Assembly (NCBI GenBank): GCA_000697665.1
Contig: KL197711.1
Coordinates: 859,142-923,141 of the forward strand
Direction: 5' to 3'
DNA length: 64,000 bases
Source: Jaapia argillacea MUCL 33604
Taxonomy: Eukaryota; Basidiomycota; Agaricomycetes; Jaapiales; Jaapiaceae
In this document: positions 1-11,092 of the stretch, piece after piece
How positions within the stretch are numbered: position 1 is the stretch's first letter
Layout of the letters: the number at the start of each line of letters is the position of its first letter
Notes under the pieces: model-generated
Seen by the model: only the letters and a program-made list of their open reading frames with translations
Told to the model about the DNA's origin: nothing
Databases searched by the model: none
Translations under genes and position numbers: made by a program

Positions 1-60
1 GTTAACAGTACGGATGTCTGAAATGACAGTCTCTACCTCTGCCAGCGCTGCAGCATCCAT
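1..60 (-). CDS. DUF6533-family membrane protein, N-terminal 20 codons (cut by window edge)
   Basis: An ATG at 60 on the minus strand opens MDAAALAEVETVISDIRTVN and runs off the window. It is nearly identical to the first exon of the next gene (start 3522, MDAAALAEIESVISDIRIVN), and about 260 bases of upstream DNA are also shared, so this is the start of a tandem paralogue. DUF6533 proteins are multi-pass membrane proteins of basidiomycetes with no settled function. Only the start is visible, so whether the rest is intact cannot be judged. Confidence 0.7.
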   Translation of the reverse strand, partial: MDAAALAEVETVISDIRTVN

Positions 61-633
61 GGGACAAGTGGTCAAGGGTCATACGCCAAACCCCTCGCAC
101 GATGTCCGACTGTTTATAGTTGGTACATCCCGTAAATCCGAAGTAAACTTCAGTGAGACTCTATTGTAATACGCACGCCAATAATACAAGTTGCGCTTCG
201 ATATGAAATCTCGAAGAATTGAGAAGGTATTGCCGTCATGCTGTGGAGTCTCCGAGCAACTTTCCATGGCGCGAAACTGACAGTCGGTGCGAAAGAGACG
301 TCGTGATGTGGTACCTGTGATCTTAGATTTAGGATGCTATACTTCACTTTCGAGTCGTCCTACTAAACGAACCTTCTTTTTGATGGTCAGCAGATCGACA
401 CCGACTGTGCGAACCGCTGCGGGGATGGTTATCCATGGCGAGAAAGTCGCCATCCATGATGTCGGAGAAATCGTTCAGGGAGGTACATAGCAGCCATATT
501 GTGCACTCGTCGTATACTGTTTCAACGACAATATTTTCCTGTGTTGGTCCAGGAACTCGGGGAATCGGGGAGAAGGGCCGCAGACGTTGGTCAAGGAAGC
601 ATAGGATGATTCTGAACCAAAGTCAATCCATAC

Positions 634-1034
634 TACAGCTGAATTCAGAACGATAGACCACTTTGATTCCACTCCTCTCAGGCGCAGAAGCAAAGAAGTC
701 ACCATTTTGGGAGATTTTTCGGAGACCAAACCCCGTCTGGACAGTGGACACGCTTTGGAGCGAGACGGCACCGAAACCATGCCACCATACCACAGTGGTC
801 GCCTATCATCAAAATCGCATCCACATTCCAAAGGCTCTCAAGGGCCTGCTTGCCTAGATGTCGACCCTGGCGTTTAGCAGGCGACTTGTGGAAAGTTGAT
901 GGTGGAGTGGGCGTTGTGGCAACCCGTCGACAAAACACCAAAAATGGCTAAACCGGCCAGAAGTGCCGACTTCTTGGCTTCCGTACCTGTGAAGGACGGA
1001 ATCCAAGTGGTCTATCGTTCTAAATTCAGCTGTA
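634..1034. repeat. Imperfect inverted repeat, 67-base arms
   Basis: The reverse complement of 634-700 matches 968-1034 without gaps, with 11 differences in 67 by my count. Both arms, read outward, encode a similar peptide of the form DF(F/L)AS(A/V)P followed by GI(K/Q)VVYRS and FSC. The arms are separated by 267 bases. It could be two inverted copies of a coding fragment or the remains of a foldback element. Source unknown. Confidence 0.6.
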
Positions 1035-1196
1035 AAGTCGCCCGGGACCGTAATAGTTTGTCAATGTTGCCTCGTAAAGCGACTAGTTTAGCTCGTCACT
1101 TAGTCACGTTGCCTCCAGAGTCTGGCTGGGTCCTGATGATTTCGACAAGGCTGTAGTAATTGTAGCGGCGGCAAGCGCCCACCCCCGACTCTAGGT

Positions 1197-1217
1197 GGGT
1201 AGGTAGGTAGGTAGGTA
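1197..1217. repeat. (GGTA)n microsatellite
   Basis: About five uninterrupted copies of the tetranucleotide GGTA, downstream of the DUF6533 gene on the minus strand. Confidence 0.9.
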
Positions 1218-1674
1218 CAGCACATTCGAGTCTACACCGGCATAAAGATCCGTGCTTGCCTTTTAAAATCATGAATTCGAAATTTACTTATACAAGCCAC
1301 ATTGAAAATAAATAGGTAATGGATCACAGATACAATTCCACGTTACTGCGATGGACTAAGGATGGAGGGTCGGAGACAAAGCGGATGAACGATGGGCGAT
1401 GACGAAACCATGACGCGAGGTGACAGTCACAACGCTCAGTCCTTTAGCAGAGAACTTGTTCATTTGCCTCCGCCAGAACCCTCCTTCGAGTCGGGGAATT
1501 AATGCAGACAGCAGTCTAAGAACTCATGGCATATCCTAGATTGCAAGAAACATAGGACTTTGATCATCCGCCTTCTCTTATCTCCTGTTCCATGTCATGT
1601 ATGATCACCAAAGGGGGCCCAGAAAGAAAGAACGAACGGCGCTACAACATCACATTTGCATCAAGCATCTAGCA

Positions 1675-3522
1675 TCAGTGACTAGCGAGCGTCGTCGTCG
1701 TCGCATCGGAAACGCCACTCCTCGTAGCAAAAACAGGCTTGTCCCGAGATGTCGCATGCCCGTGCATTTCAATGTCTTCGCTCTCGGTCGCAAACTCGCT
1801 GGTATTCACAGATTTGTGAAGACCGAGGATGAGCCGAGATGACTGGATGGACACATTAGATCAAACCTCGGAGGGACGGAGTAACGGGGGACGTACTGTG
1901 ACAGCGTAGGTTGCCGCCATTAAACTAGAGACTTGATGAGCAGGAGGAGGTCCACTAGGAAGGAAGGAAGACGCACGATTCGCCGACGATGACTAGCGGC
2001 CGGTTTGTGTAAATCAACATGATTACCAAATTATACAGTGCGCTGACTGGCACGTTATCGTCAGAGCAAACACACACATGCCATCCATAAAACCAAGGTA
2101 AACACATACCGAAAATGCTTCAAATAACGGCGATTGATCAGTCCGGCCCCAAGTTTGAGTGGCTAAGACGGACTCACATGAGGAAGTAAACAGTCCCATC
2201 ACGGATGAACAAACTCAATAGAGGCGCCAATTTCCAGGACTCGCGAGGGTTTAAGCCAGCCCCAGAGACGCTCGCCACGAACTTGTATAGGGTAAGTCCG
2301 AAATAGATGGCTAAGCTATATGTATTAGCCATAACTGGTAACGTAGAAGAAAATAGGGAGAACCATTGATAGCCACATGAACAGCCCTGTAGAAAGTGTT
2401 ATAACATGAGACTGAGGTGGAACAAAGGGGACGTACCATCCGATAGCAATGAGCCAAGTGTGCTTCGCTGGCGTTTGCGATAAGAAGCAGCCCGTTACAG
2501 GCAAACCAGGCATTTGTGGAATAGTTTGTTCAGAGGCTAGGGTAACACTTGCAGCCACCAGGCCAGTCTATACCAGTCGAGGTGAAAGGGAGATCGCAAG
2601 AGGGGCCGATAATGAACGTACTGCAACATCGACTGAAGGTTTTCACTAGTAGTGAGGTGATGAATTGGAAGAGGGGCGAAGAACATACGGATATAGCAGA
2701 CCAGACTTAGCAAAAACACTGGAGAGGTTCAATCGAGTCAGTAGGAGTGGGCGGAGGAAGACGATGAGATTACCTTTACGGCTCCGACCGTATAACGCCC
2801 ATACGCGCAGCATCAAAAGAGCCTCGCCGAACCATGATGAAAATGAGACAGTATCCCTTTACCAGACAGTTAGGGTGATGAAAAAACGAGGGTCAAGGCG
2901 AACCCACAGTGCAAAAAATTTCATAAAGTGGTAGCAGCTTGCCTGCCACGTTAGAACTCGAATGTTGAACAGATCGAATTGTTGACATACAACTGTCAAA
3001 GTCGCTGGATTAGCTGCACTCTTCAATCCGTAGATTGGACGCTTACTTCAGTACTCCAGCCGGTTCTGACATTGACTATTGATGGAGTTGAATGGTGGCA
3101 CTTCTCGTGCTGCAGGATCACGCACCAACAAGGTTAAAACTAAGGGTGGTTGATCAGTCCCAATGATGCTTCATTTGGCTATCAAGGTGATTCTACGCAC
3201 GAAAGTGAAAACACCACAACGTATCTCAAGAGCAGATACAAGACCTTCGGAAGGGACCATCTCGACCTCCACATGGTTGAAGACTTTGGAAATTCAGCTC
3301 ATTAGCGCGAAGCACTTCGCCAAGAGGGCTCACCTCATCTCCACTGGTTAGCAGGATGTCGTATACCAGCCAAGTAAGCGACGCGACTGTGCCCACGTGT
3401 CAATGTTCTGTCAATCAAACTCGAGAGCTCGGTCACTGAGCCAAGCGCTCACCATTGACGTAGTTGACGATCCGGATGTCGGATATCACACTCTCGATCT
3501 CTGCCAAGGCTGCAGCATCCAT
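1675..3522 (-). CDS. DUF6533 domain multi-pass membrane protein
   Basis: Several small exons on the minus strand give a classic DUF6533 protein. Exon 1 is 3522-3453 and ends in a phase-1 intron. The next exons encode VASLTWLVYDILLTSGDE and then TMWRSRWSLPKVLYLLLRY, the family hallmark of a short helix, a W/R motif and a second helix. Further exons give FGEALLMLRVWALYGRSRK, then LAIYFGLTLYKF, then LFIRDGTVYFLM (the RDGTxYF motif common in the family), a helix near LYNLVIMLIY, and a hydrophilic tail beginning SSRLILGLHKSVN and ending TTTTLASH before TGA. About six or seven membrane helices are expected. Introns in the middle (about 2850-3200) are my least certain joins. The molecular function of the family is unknown. 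The paralogue at the window's left edge shares promoter and exon 1. Confidence 0.75.
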
Positions 3523-4370
3523 GTGAGGGAGATTGGACAAGGACCATACTCAAAACCTCCGATGCACGAGAGAGCTGTTTATACCACAAAACTCACGCAG
3601 CAAAACTTCAAAGGGAACTAGAACTTGAACTCTGTAATGCCCCATACAAAAGCAACGCAGGGTTCGATATAGAATCTCGATTCAGGCACCGAGAGGCCGG
3701 GGTTTCCGTCATGCTGCAGTTGCGTGGAGTTTCTCCAGGTCGGCGCCGAAGTGTGTGCGAAACGATAGTGTGGGTATTGTGAAAGATATGACGAGGGAAA
3801 TGCCGGTCTACCGCAATCTCCCCACTTTAGAGGTGTTGCGTTGGTGAGGATAGCCTGGGATAGGGTTAGGATGTATGTTTTGTCGAGAATGGAATATCAA
3901 AGGGGTCGTGTTCGGCGGACATCCTGTTCATGACCGATGACTGGAATCGATGAAGTTTACCCGGTGAACCTTGCAAGTGACCACGCGGTTTTCTTCTACC
4001 CCAGTTGTCTATTTTGTCCGGATGGTTCTCCGAGGAGCTCGCAGTGATAAAAGCAAGCCGAGTTCGTCGGTGATGACGATGTCCGAGTGCTTGCATGGGC
4101 GTCTGCGTGGCCGAGCATGACGAAGAGACCGTGTCAAACGTTGGTATTTCTGGAAGCTCAATTTCGTCGGTGTTGTTAGGGGGGAACGTGGCAAGACCCC
4201 GAATTCGAACCGATTTTTGGCAGCGACGTCCATTCCATCCCCGAGTCGTTATATGCGGGGTCTACTTGGCCTGCGTCAATGCAGCCGTCTTCCAGCAGGT
4301 ATGTTTACACGGTAGACACAGCACGGGCGCAGGCGACAGATTTGGCGAGGTGGGCTGAAGAACCATAACC
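3523..4370. other. Divergent intergenic region (DUF6533 gene / NDPK-fold gene)
   Basis: Upstream DNA for both flanking genes. Its first 260 bases or so are shared with 61-320. No gene, RNA or clear repeat was recognised in the rest. Confidence 0.55.
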
Positions 4371-6233
4371 ATGGCAGCGGTGGTCGAGGTCCCAGCTGAT
4401 GAGGTGGAAGTCGTCCAAGGCAACAAGCTCGTAAGTTCAACCCTTGCTTTCATCCGCTTCCCGACTCCTTTTCTATTTTCTATTATTTCGCTGCTGAAGT
4501 CCCCTCTTTTCTCCTTTGTTCTGTACACTACCCTGCTCTGATGTCTGGATCATCTCCGCACTCCCCAGCCTCAAAGGCTGGACAGCTTTCGGGCCATTCA
4601 TCCCCTTCTCACCACTACCCAACCCGCACTGTGGCTATCATCAAGAACCATGCTTTGGATCACCGTTTGGAGTTGGAACCCCGGATTATTGACGCTGGCT
4701 TTGAGGTTCGTTTAGATTCTGTCACGCGAGAGATAGCGTTGGTTTAACCTTTTACTTGATAGATCGTGAAGGAAAGGCAGATGGATTTTGACATGGACGC
4801 TGATCCAGACGTGATGTACGAGCTGTTTGGAGAGGAAGCTCACTCCTTTGCAGAGTTAGTCGCCATTTCACCCCTCTCTCACCCACTAGCGACATTGACC
4901 CCTGTATAACCTTAGAGGCCCAGTTTGGGTGTACGTCCTCGAGAGGAGGGGGGCGGTGCAAACGTGGAATGAACTTATGGGACCGAGTGACCCAGAACAA
5001 GCCCGAGCGACAGCCCCTCACACGCTTCGCGCACTATATGGCTTGTCCTCCAGGCAAAACGGCTTCATGGGCTCCCAAGACGTCGAGATGGCCGAAATCC
5101 AAATTGCCTCCCTTTTCGTCTCATCCCCACCATTCCCAACTCACGAACTCCCACCCGACGACCTCCCCTCACCCAACAGTCAAGTCCACTCCGGTTCCAT
5201 GCGCTCAGCTTCTTCCTCAATCTTGTCGGCTTTACGGAGAGGCGCAGCGGAGATTGCGAATGGTAAAAGTCCTTTCAAGGCCCGTCCTCTTCCTTCTACC
5301 ACCGCCGTACCTTCCATCAAACCTCGAACGAGCCGCGCCGCCCAACTTCGTGCCGGTTTAGAAGTCGAAAAGGCACCTTCAGGTCCTCGCGCGCCTCTTA
5401 CAAAGGAGCAGCTTGCCAAGACATTCGCAAACGTCCCAGGTCATAAACGAGCCGAAAGGGTCCCCGTGGCCTCTACCGCTCCACCAGTCGTAGCTCCTCG
5501 AATGACCCGTGCTGCATCCCTTAGAATTGGCAAGATGGCAGATACCCCTATCATACCCTCGAGGGCGAGGTCGGGTTCTACTGCGGTTGCGACCAGTAGT
5601 AACAAGTCGGATTCCTCAGTTGAGAAGAAGGATACGTTCGAAGGTGTGCCGGGACATAAACGAAGAGAGAGTTTCTCGGTAGCTAGTACGAAGGCACCCA
5701 CCGTCGCTCCCAAGATGAATCGGAGTGCTGCCCTTCGAGCTGCAAAGGAGGTAGCACCTCCATCTTCCTTCAATTGTAAGTCGAGACTTCCTTTCGATCA
5801 ACCTTCCTATACCGATAGTCTGGGTGTTTTCACAGTCCGTGGTTCTGGAGATCAACAAAGACCTACAATATCTCGGAGCAACTCCCGCGCTTCAATGTCT
5901 GGTACAGCATCACGACCGACTCCATCCCGTCCAGCTTCCCAAGCTTCTATATCCACTGCCACACCTTCACGTCCCGCTCCCGCGCCCCGTCCCAGTACAA
6001 CCCGTACCCGCACCAAAGAAGATTCCCCCACTTCCGCCAAAGAAAACGGTAACCCGACCAAGGAGACGCCCGCCAAACCCAAACCACGACTCAGTAGTCT
6101 CCAAGGTCCCACTATAGCTCCAAGAAGTAACAAGAGCGCGTTACTCCGAGCTGCAAAGATGTTGGGCAACAATAACTCATCTGCGCCTGCGCCTTCGAAG
6201 ACCAAGGCGAAACCGAAACCTGTTTTCGTATAG
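4371..6233 (+). CDS. Nucleoside diphosphate kinase-fold protein with disordered, repeat-bearing tail; catalytic His replaced
   Basis: Exon 1 (4371-4430) encodes MAAVVEVPADEVEVVQGNKL. The NDK domain follows: RTVAIIKNHALDH (4605-4665), IVKERQMDF, YELFGEEAHSFAE, GPVWVYVLERRGAVQTW, then GPSDPEQARATAPHTLRALYG (the substrate loop) and QNGFMGSQDVEMAEIQIASLF. NDP kinases carry NxxHGSD here, with His the phosphate carrier. This protein has Met at that position (codon 5067-5069), so phosphotransfer is unlikely. The long Ser/Pro/Arg-rich tail carries four short repeats of the type APxMxRxAxLRxxK (about 5320, 5490, 5705, 6115); two lie in a longer unit beginning VPGHKR. A 60-base in-frame intron (5776-5835) is likely. 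The end of intron 1 is uncertain (4576 or 4585). Probably a regulatory or scaffold relative of NME-type kinases. Confidence 0.8.
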
Positions 6234-6526
6234 TGGTGGCCCATCGTTGGGTGACGTCTGCTGGTTCTTCCAATATGATATGCTTAGGGATGGTATGGAC
6301 AAGAAAACAAACAAACATTCGTTGATAACCACATTCTTTGCGCCGGTCGCATACCCCCACCATTTTGTTTTCATCTATGCGAACACAAGTTTTGTTTATC
6401 TTCAGCGGCTTTTTTTCTTGGTTTAACGATCTTAAGGTTGTGAATATGTTTCTATGTATGTATCTGCAGTGATTTATACACTTTGCCGTTCCGATCTCGT
6501 GCTTCCGTGGCTTGCAAGTTCCTTGG

Positions 6527-9204
6527 TTATTGACAAGACTTAATTCCAGAGACTTGAAGCTTCTTGATACTCGACACTTGCTCTTGCATTAGAGCATACA
6601 GCTGGTACATCAGGGGCGTGGTTGTGTGCAGTTCATCTCCATTAAGGTCTCTGTGAGGCTTGAGATCAACATACTCGTCGCCATCGTCGTCGTCGTCATG
6701 GACGGCGAGCAGGGAGGTTGTTAGGTGGAACCCTCGGCTGTCGGGCAGAAAAATGTTAACGACGACTATGAACAGCGAGTGACAACATACGCGATTGACT
6801 GGGACTGCTGGTGGTGCTTGGGGTGGTGGATGGGCGCGTGGTACCTCGACTACTACTGGAGCTCCAGCCCTTAAATTACGAAGTGCCTGAAGCCGATATT
6901 GTAGTAGCTCCTCCTGGTCGGCTCTGTCCCTGTCCGCCGGCCTTGGCGCTGGAACTTGCAGAACTCGCAATGGAAGGAGGGGATGAGGCTGAGCGCGTTG
7001 CATGAAAAGGTCATAAACTGGATGAGGTCGAACGTCCGCCGCCAGTGGACGTGGTACATCCACTTGGGCTTGCGGTGGAGGTGGAGCTTCGGCTGGCAGC
7101 AGTGCGACTGGAGGTTCATCCCTCGCCCTTGCGGGACCTGCTACTGGATGTTCGAGTCCCAGCTCTCGAGCTCGTACAGCCGCTCTTGCTTGTCGTTCTG
7201 CTTCCTCCACCTACTATCACACACTTGATCAGTCAAACGCCACACCGATTATTGTTAGAGGAGTTCCTGAGAGCAGCACACTGACCTCCTCATTATGTCG
7301 ATATGTCGGATCGTCTCCCCTCCCTTTGGGATCCCACAGCTTACACTTGTCCCCAGGTGGCGCAAGGGCGTCTCGATCGAAATGATCATATGGATTTGGG
7401 AGATGGCTGAGCGGTTGACGGCAGAGGTAGCACGAATAGGTCCCGCACATAGAGCACTAGAAAAGATACGGTTGTTAGCATGGAGAGACCAAGTAATGAA
7501 CGAGGATTACTTTGATTTTATTGCACTTATGGGGATGAAGGGGGTGGCGAAGGTTAGTTGTGGCATTATTAGGGTTTAAAAAAGGATGCAGACGCACACC
7601 GTCAGTTTTGACAAACTCAGCATTGCATCTCGCGTTTGGACACTTTCGAATGAGTGCTTTGGCTAACATAGTCTGATTAGGACAAACATGCAAAGATGAC
7701 GCGGAAATAGTTGAAGACCTACTCATAGCCTCAGCGATCTCGTGCTCCGCTTTCAGCTTTCCCTCGTCCTCACAAGGCTTTCCCCGATGTTCCTGCAAGT
7801 TCCAACTCAGCATCTCATTCCATTTCTCCCAAGAGAAGACATAGAGAATGTCACCCACCTGCTTCCAACACTTCCTACAACTCCTAACCCCACACTCTCC
7901 ATTCCTACACTCGAATACGTCAACTTGTTCAACCCCCACTTCAAAAATCATCGCAAATGGGCAATGCGGACACTGTTCTAAGCCCTCTAATTCGGCTGCT
8001 TTGAGGTCGGATTGTTGGAGGTTGCGGGCGAGGAGGGCGAGGGTTCGTTCGTCAATACACTTGTGAAGTTCGGGTGGGGGAATGGGTTGTTTGCAATTGG
8101 TTTGGTCCATGCATAGTACGTGCTGTAGTGAGGGTAGGGCGTTACGTGAGTGGGGAGGAGAGAAAGAGGAGGAAGATGGGATTCACCGGCTTCATTTCGC
8201 CCACCGCGTTCGTTGCGGCTGAAGTGACGCAGTCCCGACAGAATAGGTGTCCGTCTGCACATTGGATCATGGTTTCCTATCGGGTGCGACAGGGGTACCA
8301 TCAGCTGATCATCCAGCACGGATCAAGTACATAGAGGGGGATACTCACGAAACTACATTCGTCGTCGAAACAACAGCCACAAGCCACCTTCATGGACAGC
8401 TCGGCTGCAGGGAGTTCAACTTCATTCTCGTCGTCTGGGATCAGATCTAATCCATCCACAACAATGTCGGGTGGAGGGGCTGGAGGAAAGTGTGCCAGGA
8501 CTGGGGCTGCTTGCCCGACTGCTCCTATTGGAGGGACGGGAGGGGGACGAGGGTCGAAAGGGAGGCCAAGGCGTTCTGATTTTCTTCTCTTCTTATCCAA
8601 CCGTTGTGTGTCGTACCTTTCTGGATTATACCAAGGAGTACCGAAGTCAGCGATGTTCAAGGAAAGGGCCAGTATCGTTAGATTAACCTTTCCATTCGAG
8701 CACCCAAGAATATTCGGCTTGAAATTCCGGACATTCGTGCATGTTGGATACTCGTGTTCTGGGAACGACTCTTGGTTTCTTCGTTCGGCGGACTGCTCCC
8801 AGGGGCGCGTTTCTGACGGCGGCATCGTATAACCTACCGATACATCAATTTCATTACATGTGGTGGAGTTCAGAAGGCCATTGCTCACTTGATAAAGGCT
8901 GGGGCGTAAAAGCCGCCTTGACCTGAGGCGAAGGCACTTACACTGGAAAACCCCAAGATTGAGTGAGGTGCATTACTCGTAGATGGCACAGCGGAACTTA
9001 CTCGACCTTGAAAAACATCGGGAAATCCCTGTCGAGTTGTTGTCGGGACATTGAGCGGTATTGGGGTGACGGCGCAGGTCTGTCCCTTGTGGAGGTATAG
9101 TCCACATCTTCTGCCCCGGGGTCGTCAATGACATTTTGCTTTCGTTTGCCGTTTCGTCGATCTTGATGGTCGATGTTCAAGTTTCTTTGTCCTAGAGCTT
9201 GCAT
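6527..9204 (-). CDS. RBR (RING-IBR-RING) E3 ubiquitin ligase, RNF216/TRIAD3-like
   Basis: Multi-exon minus-strand gene; ATG at 9204 (MQALGQRNLNIDHQ). RING1 begins ACGCCFDDECSF (about 8385-8350) and continues MIQCADGHLFCRDC (about 8270-8225). The IBR is LEQCPHCPFAMIFEV with CRNGECGVRSCRKC and a downstream HRGKPCEDE (about 8000-7745). RING2 is CPNARCNAEFVKTDG (about 7650-7605), then GCNKIKC across two introns and CSMCGTYSCYLCRQPL (about 7455-7400); the Cys of GCN matches the ubiquitin-accepting cysteine of RBR ligases. The tail is rich in Arg, Ala and Pro. RNF216-type ligases make ubiquitin chains in the cytoplasm. The C-terminus is uncertain: read straight through it ends at 6527, but a 53-base intron near 6735-6790 would shift the frame and end it near 6700. 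N-terminal exon joins around 8640-9000 are tentative. Confidence 0.8.
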
Positions 9205-9465
9205 GTCGGTTGGGTATCGCGGGTATAGCTTCTGCGGGTGGGTCGCAATCCAGCGTTAACAAGCGGACGGGATGAGGCTGACAGCCGAGATTAATTATTT
9301 GTGGTTCAAGTGACGCGTGACCAGCGCGCCTGTCACGTGAAGATGTGATTATATCAAGGGTAATCCATAAAAGGAATTTACTTTACATAAGTCCTCATCC
9401 ACGTCTGCAAGTCCACGTCCACAACTCGAACTGCCGTGGTCACTGTCCTCATTTCCGCTATAGGT

Positions 9466-10366
9466 ATGCCCGTCGGGATCGAAGCTTGGGTCACCCAAAT
9501 ACCCCCCATTACTCGTGGATGGCTCATCTTATCTATCCTGACCAGCCTGGCCGTGGTTCGTTGCCTTTTGCCATTCAAAGACACCTCAGGCTGTGGCTGA
9601 TTGCACCGTCTTCAGCAATGTCAGCTCGTCACTCCGTTGCAGCTCTACTTTAGCTTTAAGTCTGCTTTTACAAATGTCCAGGTACGCACTCTTGGAAAAT
9701 CTGGCGCTGTCACAGGCGCTCACCTGAAGGATTAATTGAATGGATAAATGAGCAGCCCTGGAGAGTATTCACAACTTTCTTCTACTTTGGAAGTATATCT
9801 CTCGACTTCGTCTTCCATATGTTCTTCTTGTGAGCTCTACCGGCCACCTCTACAGTTCGTTTTGATAACCAGGTCTCGCCCCGCCTTTCACAGCATGAGA
9901 TACAGCCGAATGCTCGAAGAATCCTCCTTCGCGAACCGAAAAGCCGAGTACTTCTGGCTCCTCTTCCTCTCCTCCCTCATGCTCCTCGCCCTATCTCCCC
10001 TCTTCAACCTCCCCTTCCTATCCTCCCCACTCGCCTTCGTCCCAATCTATCTCTGGTCTCGCCGCCACCCCTCAACCCCCATCTCCCTCTTCGGTCTCAT
10101 AACCATCACAGCACCTTACCTCCCTCTCGCCCTGGTAGGCTTCTCGTGGTTATTAAATGGAACGTGGCGAGCGGCTGCAGGTGATTTAGTTGGGTGTGCG
10201 GTGGGCCATTTAGGGTGGTTCGTCAGGGATGTTTGGACTAGGGAGATGATTGGGGGCACGTCGGTGTTGAGTGAACCTCCGGTTAGAGTGTGAGTCTGAC
10301 GTTGTCAAATAAACGATGGATGGAATTAACTGTTTCTTCAGAAAACGCCTGTTTGGAGAGCTGTAG
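9466..10366 (+). CDS. DER1: Derlin (DER1-like) ER-associated degradation protein
   Basis: Five exons read cleanly: 9466-9555, 9616-9681, 9756-9829, 9894-10289, 10342-10366, giving 216 residues, the usual Derlin length. The start MPVGIEAWVTQIPPITRGW is typical. It is followed by CQLVTPLQLYFSFKSAF, PWRVFTTFFYFG, the MRYSRMLEE and NRKAEYFWLLF stretches, and LNGTWRAAAGDLVGCAVGH (the family's GxxxG region). At least four membrane helices are evident. Derlins are inactive rhomboid relatives that form the ER retro-translocation channel for misfolded proteins together with HRD1 and Cdc48. The promoter (9205-9465) is shared with the divergent RBR ligase gene. Confidence 0.93.
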
Positions 10367-10605
10367 AGATTATGATGTATTTGTATCCGTACCGACAATC
10401 TCAAAATATTGCTCATTTTGACCGTCGGACCATCCCTTTGTGATTGATTCACACAGCTTTCCAGTCGCTCTGGGTCTGACTAAAAGCTCAACTATACGAT
10501 TTGCATTGGCGGGATGCTCACGGACGCGCAACAACGTTAAGAAAAGAAATTAAAATTAAAAGACAATTAGCCGAGTCCCCACACCTCCAAACGCATTTGC
10601 AACCA

Positions 10606-11092
10606 CTAATCCCCACCTTCCTGAGCCTCGGCCTCAGCCTTAGCCGCTCTCTCAGCCCTCTCAGTCTGGATAGCGGCAAGAGCAATCCCAGCAGCTTCCT
10701 CCCTTGCAACTTTCTTGGTCGAAGCCGTCGCTTGTCCATATTCAATGTCTTTGACTTTCACCCGAAGAAGACAACAGTGAGATATTGATCGGATCCTCCG
10801 ATAAAGAGTTGCAGGAGTGTAGACTTGGGAGAAATACTCACAAAGAACTTTCGAAGTCCAGGTGCAGTCATTTTCCGGACCTTTCTTCTCGTCATCATAG
10901 GTGAGATGAGCGATTTCGTTGCTCAACTGGAGGTAATTGTTGAGGGCGGTGCGGTTGGAAGGCGGCCCTTTGGTATTAACGAGCCGGTCAGCAAGACGAT
11001 GAGGAAGGAGAAAGACGCGTTGGGGACTGACTGGGCTGATTGGCCTCGTCCAACTGAGTGGGCTGATTGGGTTGATTGGTCTGGCTGGACAT
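10606..11092 (-). CDS. Small single-domain dsRNA-binding protein
   Basis: The core is one dsRNA-binding motif: TALNNYLQLSNEI, then CTWTSKVLFKDIEYGQ across an intron (about 10760-10845), then ASTKKVAREEAAGIALAAIQ, with the basic KKxAxxxAA helix that contacts RNA. The acidic, Ala/Glu-rich tail ends EAQEGGD. I start at 11092 (MSSQTNQPNQPTQ) with an intron joining to RPPSNRTALNN, because this gives a compact protein of about 110 residues with an NQP-rich lead. An open frame also reaches back to an ATG at 11163. Proteins with a single dsRBD may assist Dicer or mask dsRNA, but nothing here fixes the role. It converges on the Derlin gene. Confidence 0.7.

Larger units (their letters stand above)
61..1674. 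other. Intergenic region between two tandem DUF6533 genes
   Basis: No convincing gene. Bases 61 to about 320 resemble 3523 to about 3790, the upstream region of the next paralogue, so promoter DNA was duplicated with the gene. The rest holds an inverted pair of 67-base segments (634-700 and 968-1034) and a GGTA microsatellite. Open frames here are short and unlike any family I know. Confidence 0.6.

Noticed and set aside
475-831. Minus-strand frame whose start (MVSVPSRSKACPL) looks like the head of a Zn2Cys6 transcription factor.
   Set aside because: Only one of the six zinc cysteines is present and no continuation is visible. Part of the frame lies in the inverted repeat, so the likeness is probably chance.
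4190-4225. Minus-strand GGTTCGAATTC resembling a tRNA T-arm.
   Set aside because: No acceptor stem, D-arm or anticodon arm can be paired around it.
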